This document shows, piece by piece, positions 15,557 through 21,812 of a stretch of 48,395 nt of DNA. Where the stretch lies: assembly GCA_038065175.1 (NCBI GenBank), contig JBBTRN010000022.1, forward strand, positions 1 to 48,395. The letters are read 5' to 3'. Position 1 is the stretch's first letter. Each line of letters opens with the position of its first letter. The DNA is from JBBTRN01 sp038065175. GTDB taxonomy: Bacteria > Patescibacteriota > Doudnabacteria > UBA920. Position numbers and translations under genes: made by a program. The notes beneath the pieces were generated by a model. That model ran no database searches. It saw only the letters and a program-made list of their open reading frames with translations, and was not told the DNA's origin.

Positions 15557-16867
15557 ATGTCTAAAAAAGGCCGCTATTTGCTTATTGCTTTAGGTTTTGT
15601 TTTTTTTGCTGTGGCCGCGCCGCTAATAGTGCTTTTCGTCCGCGGCTTAAAATACGACTTTAAGGAAAAAAAATTTGTCGCGACTGGGATTATTAGCGTT
15701 AGGACCCAGCCCGACGACGCGGAAATATATTTGGACGGCGTACTCGCTAAAACATCGTCCGGCGAACTTAGATTTTTGGACGCGAAAAATTATTTGGTAA
15801 ATGCCAGAAAACCCGGCTACTTTGATTGGACGAAAAACCTGCGGGTCGAAAATAACAAAGTTACCCTGGCAAATCCGGCAAATAATAAAATTTACTTGCT
15901 GCTTAAGGAGCAAAGCCCGGAAACAATTTTAAAAAATGTCCTGGATTTTATCCTATGGCCGAACGGTTCTGCCGCGATTTCCGGAAATAGCCTGCTTGTT
16001 TCGGGCGCCCAGGATCTGGCAAACCCAAAAACCGCGCCTTTGCCAAAAACCGTTTCTAAAATCCAGGCCTCGCCGGATTACCAAATATTTTTACTTCTTC
16101 AGGAACCCGGGCAAAACCAAAATGCCCAGGTGCTTTGGTATGACAGGAAGTCGGAAAAATTATTAGATTTAGAAAGCCTGTTCCAAAGCCCCAAAAACCT
16201 CCCGGTCTTTTATTTTTCCCAAAATAACAGACTTTTTGCCCGCATAGACAACGCCCTTTATGAAATAAACCCCGAAAACTCATCCAAACAGCTGATTTTG
16301 CCGAAAATAATGGCTGTCCAGGTTAGCGGCCAGACAATTTATTCCCTAACCCAAGAAGCCGAGGGCGGCAAACTAAGCAGTTTAAGCCTGGAAACGGGAA
16401 TAAAACAGGTATTGGCTGCTGATGTGCCTAAATTTGATACGGCTTCAATATTTATCAATGCCCAAAAAAGAATTTTCCTTGCAAGCCACAACAAGCTTTA
16501 CGCGTTCTCTACCCAAGGGCTTTCACTGATTGCGGAAAACATTACAAATTTAACCGCGGACAACCCGAATAATCCCATGGCCTTTTTGAGCTCCGGGGAA
16601 TTAAGGTTTTTAGACGAACAAAATAAAAATTTCCTGGTAACCAGGTTGTCTGAAGACATTAAACTGCAGGCAATACATAAACCAATCGGCTATGCCTTTT
16701 TTATAAAAAACAGCGTGCTAACCGCGCTTGAACTGGACCAGTCCCATCCCCAAAACTCTTACCCGATTTACCGGGGCAAGAATATTTTAAAATATTTTGC
16801 CGACGAAGAAGTTAAAAATATGCTAATTCTAGATGAAGGCGAACTAAAAAAAATTAGGATACGGTAA
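15557..16867 (+). CDS. Membrane-anchored PEGA-domain protein
   Basis: 436 residues. An N-terminal membrane anchor (YLLIALGFVFFAVAAPLIVLFV) is followed by a PEGA domain at about 43-110 (GIISVRTQPDDAEIYLDGV, then ARKPGYFDWTKNLRV). The rest is beta-rich, with repeated short strands of the kind seen in WD/propeller-like extracytoplasmic domains. PEGA domains are common in surface proteins; a binding role outside the cell is inference. It is one of the few plus-strand genes, has TATAAT at 15540-15545 only 11 bp before the ATG, and overlaps the convergent rnhA gene by 24 bp. Confidence 0.82.
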   Translation: MSKKGRYLLIALGFVFFAVAAPLIVLFVRGLKYDFKEKKFVATGIISVRTQPDDAEIYLDGVLAKTSSGELRFLDAKNYLVNARKPGYFDWTKNLRVENNKVTLANPANNKIYLLLKEQSPETILKNVLDFILWPNGSAAISGNSLLVSGAQDLANPKTAPLPKTVSKIQASPDYQIFLLLQEPGQNQNAQVLWYDRKSEKLLDLESLFQSPKNLPVFYFSQNNRLFARIDNALYEINPENSSKQLILPKIMAVQVSGQTIYSLTQEAEGGKLSSLSLETGIKQVLAADVPKFDTASIFINAQKRIFLASHNKLYAFSTQGLSLIAENITNLTADNPNNPMAFLSSGELRFLDEQNKNFLVTRLSEDIKLQAIHKPIGYAFFIKNSVLTALELDQSHPQNSYPIYRGKNILKYFADEEVKNMLILDEGELKKIRIR

Positions 16868-17338
16868 CGCCCCGTCTATTGCTTCGTTAACCAATTTGTC
16901 AGCCCGCTTATTTTGCTCTCTGGGAACATGCCGGAAGGCAACTGACTTAAAACCGTTAGACAGCTTAAACGCTTCCGCGGCTAAAACTTTTAGCTGCGGT
17001 TCTTTTATTTTATAAGCGCCCTGCATTTGCCTTACTATAAGTTCGCTGTCCATCCGAATTTCCAAAACCATTTCTTTTCCCCTCCCTTCAGGGGAGGGGT
17101 TGGGGGAGGGTGATTTTGAAATTTGAAATTTGAAATTTGAAATTTTTTCAGCTTCCCGCAAAGCTAAAATAAGCGCCTGGTATTCAGCCTGGTTGTTAGT
17201 CGCCTCGCCAATGTATTTTTTATGCTGGCTGATAATATTGCCTTTTTCATCGGCAATTACCACCCCTATCCCGGCCGGCCCCGGATTCCCCCTTGCCCCC
17301 CCGTCGGTGTTGATAATGAGTTTGGATATTTTTTCCAT
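16844..17338 (-). CDS. rnhA: Ribonuclease HI-type protein
   Basis: 164 residues. It hydrolyses RNA in RNA/DNA hybrids. The active-site acids are visible: Asp12 in INTDGGARGNPGPAG, Glu52 in NNQAEYQAL, Asp97 in IRMDSELIV and the late Asp in NKRADKLVNEA. Residues about 68-88 are a repeat-derived insert (NFKFQISKSPSPNPSPEGRG) in a loop before the third acidic strand. The same Pro/Gly type of insert is found in dinB and dnaX. The 3' end overlaps the convergent PEGA gene. Confidence 0.93.
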   Translation of the reverse strand: MEKISKLIINTDGGARGNPGPAGIGVVIADEKGNIISQHKKYIGEATNNQAEYQALILALREAEKISNFKFQISKSPSPNPSPEGRGKEMVLEIRMDSELIVRQMQGAYKIKEPQLKVLAAEAFKLSNGFKSVAFRHVPREQNKRADKLVNEAIDGALPYPNFF

Positions 17339-17401
17339 ACGGCTTAACTATATCAAAAAATCGGCTCCTTGTCCGATTTTTTGAATAAGGTAAAAAAATT
17401 T

Positions 17402-17617
17402 TCATTTTTTAATTGCTTTAGATGGATAAAAGTTTTGCTTGTTGCATACTCGTAAATCTGATGTCAAAATAGTCTCTATTTTATCTCTTACTTCCCCTAT
17501 AAATTCAATGTGCCAGCCAATTTCCTTTTTTACTGGGTTAAGCTTATTTATCAAATCAAAAACCGCATTATCCACCTCGTCTTGTCTTGCTAATTGTTTT
17601 TCTGTCAGTGATCGCAT
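17402..17617 (-). CDS. Small protein co-transcribed with lexA
   Basis: 71 residues, charged and probably all-helical (MRSLTEKQLARQDEVDNAVFDLI, IEFIGEVRDKIETIL). It starts 5 bp after the lexA stop, so it should be in the lexA transcript and therefore in the damage response. I do not recognise the family. An accessory SOS protein such as a cell-division inhibitor is a guess from position only. Confidence 0.6.
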   Translation of the reverse strand: MRSLTEKQLARQDEVDNAVFDLINKLNPVKKEIGWHIEFIGEVRDKIETILTSDLRVCNKQNFYPSKAIKK

Positions 17618-17622
17618 AAAAT

Positions 17623-18261
17623 CTATTTAACATTTTTCCAAAACCCATCATGAAACGCCGAAATTACTTTGCCCTCCATTCGCATCTCGTCAGTAAAACG
17701 AATATTGCTATAGTTTGAATTTTCGGGTTTTAGGTACACATACGGCGGTTTGTCTTCGGAAATAAAGCGTTTTACTGTCGTACCGTCTGGAGTTTGGGCT
17801 ACTACGATGTCGTTCGTGTAAAATTCTTTCTTTTGTTGTACTAAAACCAAATCGTTATCATTTATTCCAGCGTTAATCATGGAATCGCCCGAAATTTTTA
17901 AAATAAAAACATCGTCTTGCAATCTTTCAACCTCATTAGAAACTGCCCGCCACTCGCCAGTTATCTCAACTGCTTCCATTAGCGGACCGGCTGAAGTAAC
18001 GCCAACGGTGGCGACTAGAGATGGTTTATTTAATATTTGATAGCCTTTATCCTTAATAACGATTCCTCTAGCCGCTCCTTCTTGTTTTTTTATTAACTTT
18101 TGTTCAATAAGTTTTTTTATCAGGTCCAAAATTGATTGATTTGATGCAACACCCAAACTTCCCTTCATTTCCTGAAGGGTAGGGGGATAACCAGTATCTC
18201 TAATAAACTGATAAATTATTTTTAAAAGCTCTTTTTGTCTTTTTGTTATTGGTTTTTCCAT
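17623..18261 (-). CDS. lexA: LexA repressor
   Basis: 212 residues. An N-terminal winged helix (ITKRQKELLKIIYQFI, GYPPTLQEMKGSLGV) is followed by the S24 peptidase domain. The self-cleavage site is Ala91-Gly92 in VTSAGPLMEA; the catalytic Ser127 is in ISGDSMINAGI and Lys164 in TTVKRF. It should repress SOS genes and cleave itself when RecA filaments form. Its promoter contains a palindrome between the -35 and -10 boxes (18275-18292). It is placed with recJ and rnhA; dinB is a few kb away. Confidence 0.95.
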   Translation of the reverse strand: MEKPITKRQKELLKIIYQFIRDTGYPPTLQEMKGSLGVASNQSILDLIKKLIEQKLIKKQEGAARGIVIKDKGYQILNKPSLVATVGVTSAGPLMEAVEITGEWRAVSNEVERLQDDVFILKISGDSMINAGINDNDLVLVQQKKEFYTNDIVVAQTPDGTTVKRFISEDKPPYVYLKPENSNYSNIRFTDEMRMEGKVISAFHDGFWKNVK

Positions 18262-18267
18262 AGAAAT

Positions 18268-18296
18268 ATAATAACCCGACTATTTGGTCGGGTCAA
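18268..18296 (-). promoter_or_regulatory. lexA promoter with palindromic operator
   Basis: TTGACC (18296-18291), 17 bp, TATTAT (18273-18268), six bases before the ATG. The spacer is filled by ACCCGAC-N6-GTCGGGT (18274-18293), a perfect 7+7 inverted repeat placed where an autorepressor would act. It is the best candidate LexA box in the window. Confidence 0.7.
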
Positions 18297-18317
18297 GATA
18301 TAAGCTGTGGATAAACT

Positions 18318-20084
18318 TCAGTTTACTTGTTTTACATCGACTATTTTTAATTTTAACTGCTTTCTCCCATTCCACCCATCTTCCATCAACTCACAGGCGA
18401 TATCTAAATTTTGTGATAAATCGACTGGCCGAAAATTAAAAGCAATTGCCGGAATTGTTTTTTCCCCAACCTTGATCTGCATCTGCAGATGCTGGCCGCT
18501 TGCGCCAACCGCCCTTTGCGATATAACCGAGGCATTTTTTATTAAAAATTTCGGTCTCGGATTCCCTGCGCCGAAAGGCTCTAGCTCGCGCAATAATTGA
18601 TAATTGTTAATTGATAATTGTTCACTCGACAATTCAGCTTCAAGATGCATTACTGGAGATAATTCGCCATCGGACAAATTACCCTCGGCATAATCAAGCA
18701 CAGATCGATAAAAAAGCTCGAAACTTTCCGGCCTTAAAGTAAGACCCGCGGCGGCTTTGTGCCCGCCAAACCTAATTAAGTGCGCGGATGAATAACGCAA
18801 AGCCTCCACAACGTTAAATTCCCCCACCGTCCTAGCTGAACCCGTGGCCTCGCCGCCCTTTAACGATAAAACAAAAGTTGGTTTGTAAAATTCCTCGGCT
18901 AATTTGCCGGCCACTAAGCCCACTACGCCCTGGTGCCAATCGGCATTCATCATTACAATAACTTTCCGCTCTTTGACAAGAAGCGCCTGTTCGCGGGCCT
19001 CGCTTAAAATCCTCGCTGTAATATCCTGCCTGCGCCGATTGACCTCTTCCAACTGCCCGGCTTTTAGCTTGGCCTGGTCTGCATCGGTTTCTAAAAGTAA
19101 ACTCAAAGATGCGTCAGCATGCTCTAACCGGCCGGTGGCATTAAGCCTGGGCGCGATAATAAAACCCAATGTATAAGTATCTGGTACCCGTGAGAAGACG
19201 GTCTTCTGGGGCTTCCCCAGAAGACCGTCTTCTAACAACCCAGCCGATTGCATTAAAGCATATAACCCCGTCCACTTGGTTTTTGCCAAAACCATAAGGC
19301 CGTATTTTACCAAAGTCCGATTCTCGCCCAACAGCTCATGACAATCCGCCACAGTGCCTATCGCTACTAAATCAAGCAGCCATTTTTCCCAGCCTGCGGC
19401 ATAAGTCGCAGGCTGTCCCGAGCGAGCGTTAGCGAGTCGAGGGGCTACTTTATCTTTTTTCGATAAAATTCCGCATGCCATTTTAAACGCTACTCCCACC
19501 CCTGTAATATTGGCGTCAGGATATCCATCATTAGAATTTTTTGGGTTAATCAGCGCATAAGCCTGCGGCAGTTCGCCAATAATTTCGTGATGGTCGGTAA
19601 TTATCAAATCGATATTATTTTTTTTGCACCACTCTGCGGCGTCTATAGAATTTGTGCCACAGTCAACAGTAATAATCAACCCTGAACCCTCACCCTTAAT
19701 TTTTTGCAGAGCCTCTAAATTCACCCCGTAGCCTTCGCTAAACCTGTCAGGAATATAACTGTTAACATTTTGATGGTTAAGATGCCGAAAAGTTTGCCTC
19801 AAAACTGCGTTGGCCGTAACCGCGTCCGCGTCGTAATCGCCGTAGATGGTAATCTTCTGATTTTTTTCAATTGCCTGCCAAATCCTCTCCACTGCTTTTT
19901 GCATATCCTTAAACAAAAACGGGCTATTCAGCCGTTCGTACTGGGGATTTAAAAATTCCTGTATTTGATGAGGTTCAGTCAAACCGCGATTATACAAGAG
20001 CTGGGCGAGCAAGCCATCATAATCTGTATAATGATGGCTTAAGTCAGCAGAAATTTTTGGTTTTAGTTTCCAGAGTTTTATCAT
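18318..20084 (-). CDS. recJ: Single-strand-specific exonuclease RecJ
   Basis: 588 residues. It is a 5'-3' ssDNA exonuclease of recombination and mismatch repair. DHH-family motifs: YGDYDADA (81-88), TVDCGTN, TDHHE (163-167), PRLNATGRLEHAD, and the DHHA1 motif RFGGHKAAAGLTL. Two repeat-derived segments are translated in frame: about residues 213-235 (ANARSGQPATYAAG, from a hairpin plus GAGCGAGCGTTAGCGAGTCG repeat) and about 283-297 (from a perfect 41-bp hairpin). The catalytic motifs are intact. A promoter (TTGTCA-17-TACAAT, 20122-20094) shares its -35 with a divergent plus-strand promoter. Confidence 0.94.
   Translation of the reverse strand: MIKLWKLKPKISADLSHHYTDYDGLLAQLLYNRGLTEPHQIQEFLNPQYERLNSPFLFKDMQKAVERIWQAIEKNQKITIYGDYDADAVTANAVLRQTFRHLNHQNVNSYIPDRFSEGYGVNLEALQKIKGEGSGLIITVDCGTNSIDAAEWCKKNNIDLIITDHHEIIGELPQAYALINPKNSNDGYPDANITGVGVAFKMACGILSKKDKVAPRLANARSGQPATYAAGWEKWLLDLVAIGTVADCHELLGENRTLVKYGLMVLAKTKWTGLYALMQSAGLLEDGLLGKPQKTVFSRVPDTYTLGFIIAPRLNATGRLEHADASLSLLLETDADQAKLKAGQLEEVNRRRQDITARILSEAREQALLVKERKVIVMMNADWHQGVVGLVAGKLAEEFYKPTFVLSLKGGEATGSARTVGEFNVVEALRYSSAHLIRFGGHKAAAGLTLRPESFELFYRSVLDYAEGNLSDGELSPVMHLEAELSSEQLSINNYQLLRELEPFGAGNPRPKFLIKNASVISQRAVGASGQHLQMQIKVGEKTIPAIAFNFRPVDLSQNLDIACELMEDGWNGRKQLKLKIVDVKQVN
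19193..19233. repeat. Perfect 41-bp hairpin inside recJ
   Basis: Two 19-bp complementary arms, beginning AGAAGACGGTCTTCT, surround a 3-nt loop. Each arm is itself built around the short palindrome AGAAGACGGTCTTCT. The recJ frame continues through it. Confidence 0.8.
19380..19450. repeat. Palindromic repeat inside recJ
   Basis: A hairpin AGCCTGCG/CGCAGGCT is followed by CCCGAGCGAGCGTTAGCGAG and TCGAGGGGCTAC. This resembles the GAGCGAGC/GAGTCGAGG parts of the repeats at 3109 and 5544. It is translated in frame in recJ. Confidence 0.6.
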
Positions 20085-20093
20085 ACTGGATTT

Positions 20094-20143
20094 ATTGTAC
20101 CAATAACCGCGGGACTTGACAAAAAATATAAAACTGATATACT
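20094..20143. promoter_or_regulatory. Overlapping divergent promoters of recJ and a small RNA
   Basis: Plus strand: TTGACA (20116-20121), 16 bp, TATACT (20138-20143). Minus strand: TTGTCA (20122-20117), 17 bp, TACAAT (20099-20094). The two -35 boxes occupy the same TTGACAA, so polymerase can serve only one side at a time. Confidence 0.65.
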
Positions 20144-20149
20144 AATTAC

Positions 20150-20236
20150 AGTTTATCAGGCAACGATTTGTTCCTAAATATTTGGGAACAGACCACCAGG
20201 TCAAACAACCCCTTTATGGGGTTGTTTTATTTTCTT
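20150..20236 (+). ncRNA. Candidate small RNA with three hairpins
   Basis: The transcript runs from the promoter at 20116-20143 to a strong terminator (AAACAACCCC/GGGGTTGTTT, 20203-20227, then TATTTTCTT). It holds the hairpins GTTCC/GGAAC (about 20170-20189) and GACC-ACCA-GGTC, and no ORF. It does not resemble SRP RNA, 6S RNA or RNase P. Function unknown; it could also be a leader for the tRNA gene downstream. Confidence 0.5.
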
Positions 20237-20266
20237 ATGTTATAATAAATTTTGGTCGGAAGCTTG

Positions 20267-20356
20267 GGAAGTCGAAATGACCCGGGGTCATCGTTGTCTG
20301 ATAAACAAACGGTCGGGCGCAAGCTCGATGCGGTTCGACTCCGCCGATTTCCGCCA
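20267..20356 (+). tRNA. Class-II tRNA with 8-bp acceptor and 4-bp T stem; anticodon reads GAT
   Basis: The 5' GGAAGTCG pairs with CGATTTCC (8 bp, one G-T). Discriminator G and encoded CCA follow, then a second CCA. The T arm is GCGG-TTCGACT-CCGC (only 4 bp, canonical loop). The D arm is 6 bp with a 3-nt loop (ATGACC-CGG-GGTCAT). The long variable arm is TCGGGC-GCAA-GCTCGA. The anticodon loop CTGATAA puts GAT at 34-36, after T33, on a TTGT/ACAA stem with a bulged A. The 8/4 plan, long variable arm and G73 recall Sec- or allo-tRNAs of the serine-accepting type. An isoleucine anticodon on such a body is unexpected. Confidence 0.65.
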
Positions 20357-20359
20357 CCA

Positions 20360-20395
20360 AAGCCTTCCCCGCAAGGGGCGGGTTTTTGGTTTTAT
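20360..20395 (+). terminator. Terminator after the tRNA
   Basis: CCCC-GCAA-GGGG extended by flanking pairs, followed by CGGGTTTTTGGTTTT, directly after the CCA end. Confidence 0.7.
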
Positions 20396-20415
20396 AACGG
20401 TTCACTTTTCACAGT

Positions 20416-20440
20416 GTACTAGTACGCTAGTGCAAAAGGA
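20416..20440 (+). repeat. 25-bp inverted repeat, left end of cassette
   Basis: It starts with GTACTAGTAC and ends GTGCAAAAGGA. It is complementary to 21526-21550 with one mismatch. The pair encloses about 1.1 kb with a structured RNA and two small genes. Confidence 0.75.
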
Positions 20441-20468
20441 TTAAAACTTTTTCTCCTTAAATCACTAT

Positions 20469-20580
20469 GTTGCTAATGAGCTAAGGGGATGGCAGGATTT
20501 AGAGTCCTGCCGTGCCCTGAACCGTTCTGGTTCAGGGCTGCCGTGATTTGTTTACGGGGTTTTCTTCCCCACTTAGCAAC
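20469..20580. ncRNA. Branched structured RNA candidate
   Basis: An outer stem GTTGCTAA (20469-20476) with TTAGCAAC (20573-20580) and an inner GGGGA/TCCCC close a junction carrying three arms: GGCAGGA/TCCTGCC (loop TTTAGAG), GCCCTGAACC/GGTTCAGGGC and CCGT/ACGG. There is no ORF. The strand is undecided: it may be the 3' UTR of the two minus-strand genes or a plus-strand RNA. I do not recognise the fold. Confidence 0.45.
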
Positions 20581-20639
20581 GGCTTTGGAGTTCAGTTGCC
20601 GTTTGCATTCATTAGCTTCCTCTTTTTTTTTGCGAAGAC

Positions 20640-20957
20640 CTAAACTGATCCACCTTCAATAGATTCAATCCCGAGCGTTTTGCAAAACGCCTGAAATTGT
20701 TCGCTGTTATGGATTGCGTATCCTTTCGGATGCCGCACCACAATATTGCCGTCTCGGATTGCCAAATACAGTTCTTGGCTAATTGCGCCTGCTTCGCAAT
20801 GGAAGCAGAGCTTAATTTCCAAGTTTCCGTCTTTGGTTGCCCCGAGAGTTGAGAAGGTTGCAAGAACCGCAAGCAAGCCTTTCATTGTTGCAGACGGGTT
20901 GCTATCCAATCCTTCTACTTGCATCTGTCGCGCGACTTCTGCGAGAATTACTGACAT
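20640..20957 (-). CDS. Cassette protein 2, unknown
   Basis: 105 residues with a good Shine-Dalgarno (AAAGGAGAAATCA before the ATG). It is soluble and mixed alpha/beta, with an N-terminal helical part and a core ending HPKGYAIHNSEQFQAFCKTLG. No recognisable domain. It is the second of two small genes on the minus strand inside the inverted-repeat cassette 20416-21565. Its clear ribosome site and composition differ from most neighbours and suggest acquisition from elsewhere. Confidence 0.65.
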   Translation of the reverse strand: MSVILAEVARQMQVEGLDSNPSATMKGLLAVLATFSTLGATKDGNLEIKLCFHCEAGAISQELYLAIRDGNIVVRHPKGYAIHNSEQFQAFCKTLGIESIEGGSV

Positions 20958-20989
20958 TGATTTCTCCTTTTCCTTTCTCTGAACTTGAA

Positions 20990-21436
20990 CTAAAGCCTCT
21001 CTAGCGTTTCCGGCCCACAGGTGTCTAAGTGTAGTCGAGACGTAACAAATCTCAACTTATGCGGGTTGAACAAGACGTTGTAGGCAGAAATCTGATTGCT
21101 TCGATTAACACGGACAGTAGTTCCTTTTGTCCCCCCTTCAACTTCGGCCTTAATTTGAGGGGAGACAACTTCGACTTCCTTTACTTCCCACTCGCCGTCA
21201 CTACGCAAACTTGCAATGACGACGGCTAAAAGTTCCTGTTCGTCGCCGAATATTCCTATGGGTAACTTTTCTCCATTAGCGAAGCTGAGTTTTTTTGCAA
21301 GGGTCAGCTTTTGTACCAGCTGTCCCAAAGTCAGCTTTTTCGGAGGAGGCGGCTCTACATAATTACTATGCTTGACAGCGTTACCTTGCCAACATGCCAC
21401 CCACTCCGTTGTTCCGAATGGTGTCCTTATTTTCAT
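20990..21436 (-). CDS. Cassette protein 1, unknown
   Basis: 148 residues with a GAGGA Shine-Dalgarno just before the ATG. It starts MKIRTPFGTTEWVACWQG, has a Pro-rich linker (EPPPPKK), then a helical and a beta part (PIGIFGDEQELLAVVIASL, GEWEVKEVEVV, TVRVNRSN). No family recognised. It precedes the 105-residue gene by 32 bp in the same cassette, so the two are probably co-transcribed. Confidence 0.65.
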   Translation of the reverse strand: MKIRTPFGTTEWVACWQGNAVKHSNYVEPPPPKKLTLGQLVQKLTLAKKLSFANGEKLPIGIFGDEQELLAVVIASLRSDGEWEVKEVEVVSPQIKAEVEGGTKGTTVRVNRSNQISAYNVLFNPHKLRFVTSRLHLDTCGPETLERL

Positions 21437-21525
21437 ACTTCCTCGTTTCTTTGCAAGCGAATTTCCAGCACTTTATCGCCTGCGTTTGGAATGTGCTACT
21501 GTGCTGGTTGCTTTAAACATTCGGG

Positions 21526-21565
21526 TCCTTTTGCATTAGCGTACTAGTACAGTGATGCAAAAGGA
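21526..21565. repeat. 40-bp palindrome, right end of cassette
   Basis: TCCTTTTGCAT and ATGCAAAAGGA arms surround a central GTACTAGTAC. Its left 25 bp are the inverted partner of 20416-20440. Confidence 0.75.
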
Positions 21566-21587
21566 TGCGTAAAATAACCAAAACAAA

Positions 21588-21618
21588 AACACCTTCCGCA
21601 AAGGGCCGGGAGGTGTTC
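21588..21618 (-). terminator. Terminator downstream of gpmI
   Basis: On the minus strand AACACCT pairs with AGGTGTT, followed by TTTGTTTT. It lies about 200 bp after the gpmI stop, beyond a short AT-rich stretch. Confidence 0.6.
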
Positions 21619-21770
21619 AAAACTAATATCTGGTATCTATTACCTAATATCTACATATCAAACTCCGGACTTTGCAGGTTTAGCAAAGCCCAGTTCCAGT
21701 TCTTGTTTAATTTAAATACCGTATTTTTCATACTAGCCCAACTATATACTACTCCGAATCCTTTGTCAAT

Positions 21771-21786
21771 AGCGTACTAGTACGCT
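21771..21786. promoter_or_regulatory. Palindromic site AGCGTACTAGTACGCT
   Basis: A 16-bp perfect palindrome sharing the GTACTAGTAC core with the cassette ends at 20416 and 21541. The ACTAGT core resembles the E. coli TrpR operator half-site. Which protein binds here is unknown. The rest of 21619-21770 shows nothing I can assign. Confidence 0.4.
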
Positions 21787-21812
21787 GAAACATGAAAAAA
21801 TTAAAAACCTTG

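Noticed and set aside
20252..20360. Possible tmRNA
   Set aside because: There is no tag-reading frame or pseudoknot region and the whole unit folds as a 90-nt class-II tRNA.
20612..20872. Minus-strand ORF overlapping the 105-residue cassette gene
   Set aside because: Out of frame with the gene that has the good ribosome site, and not protein-like.
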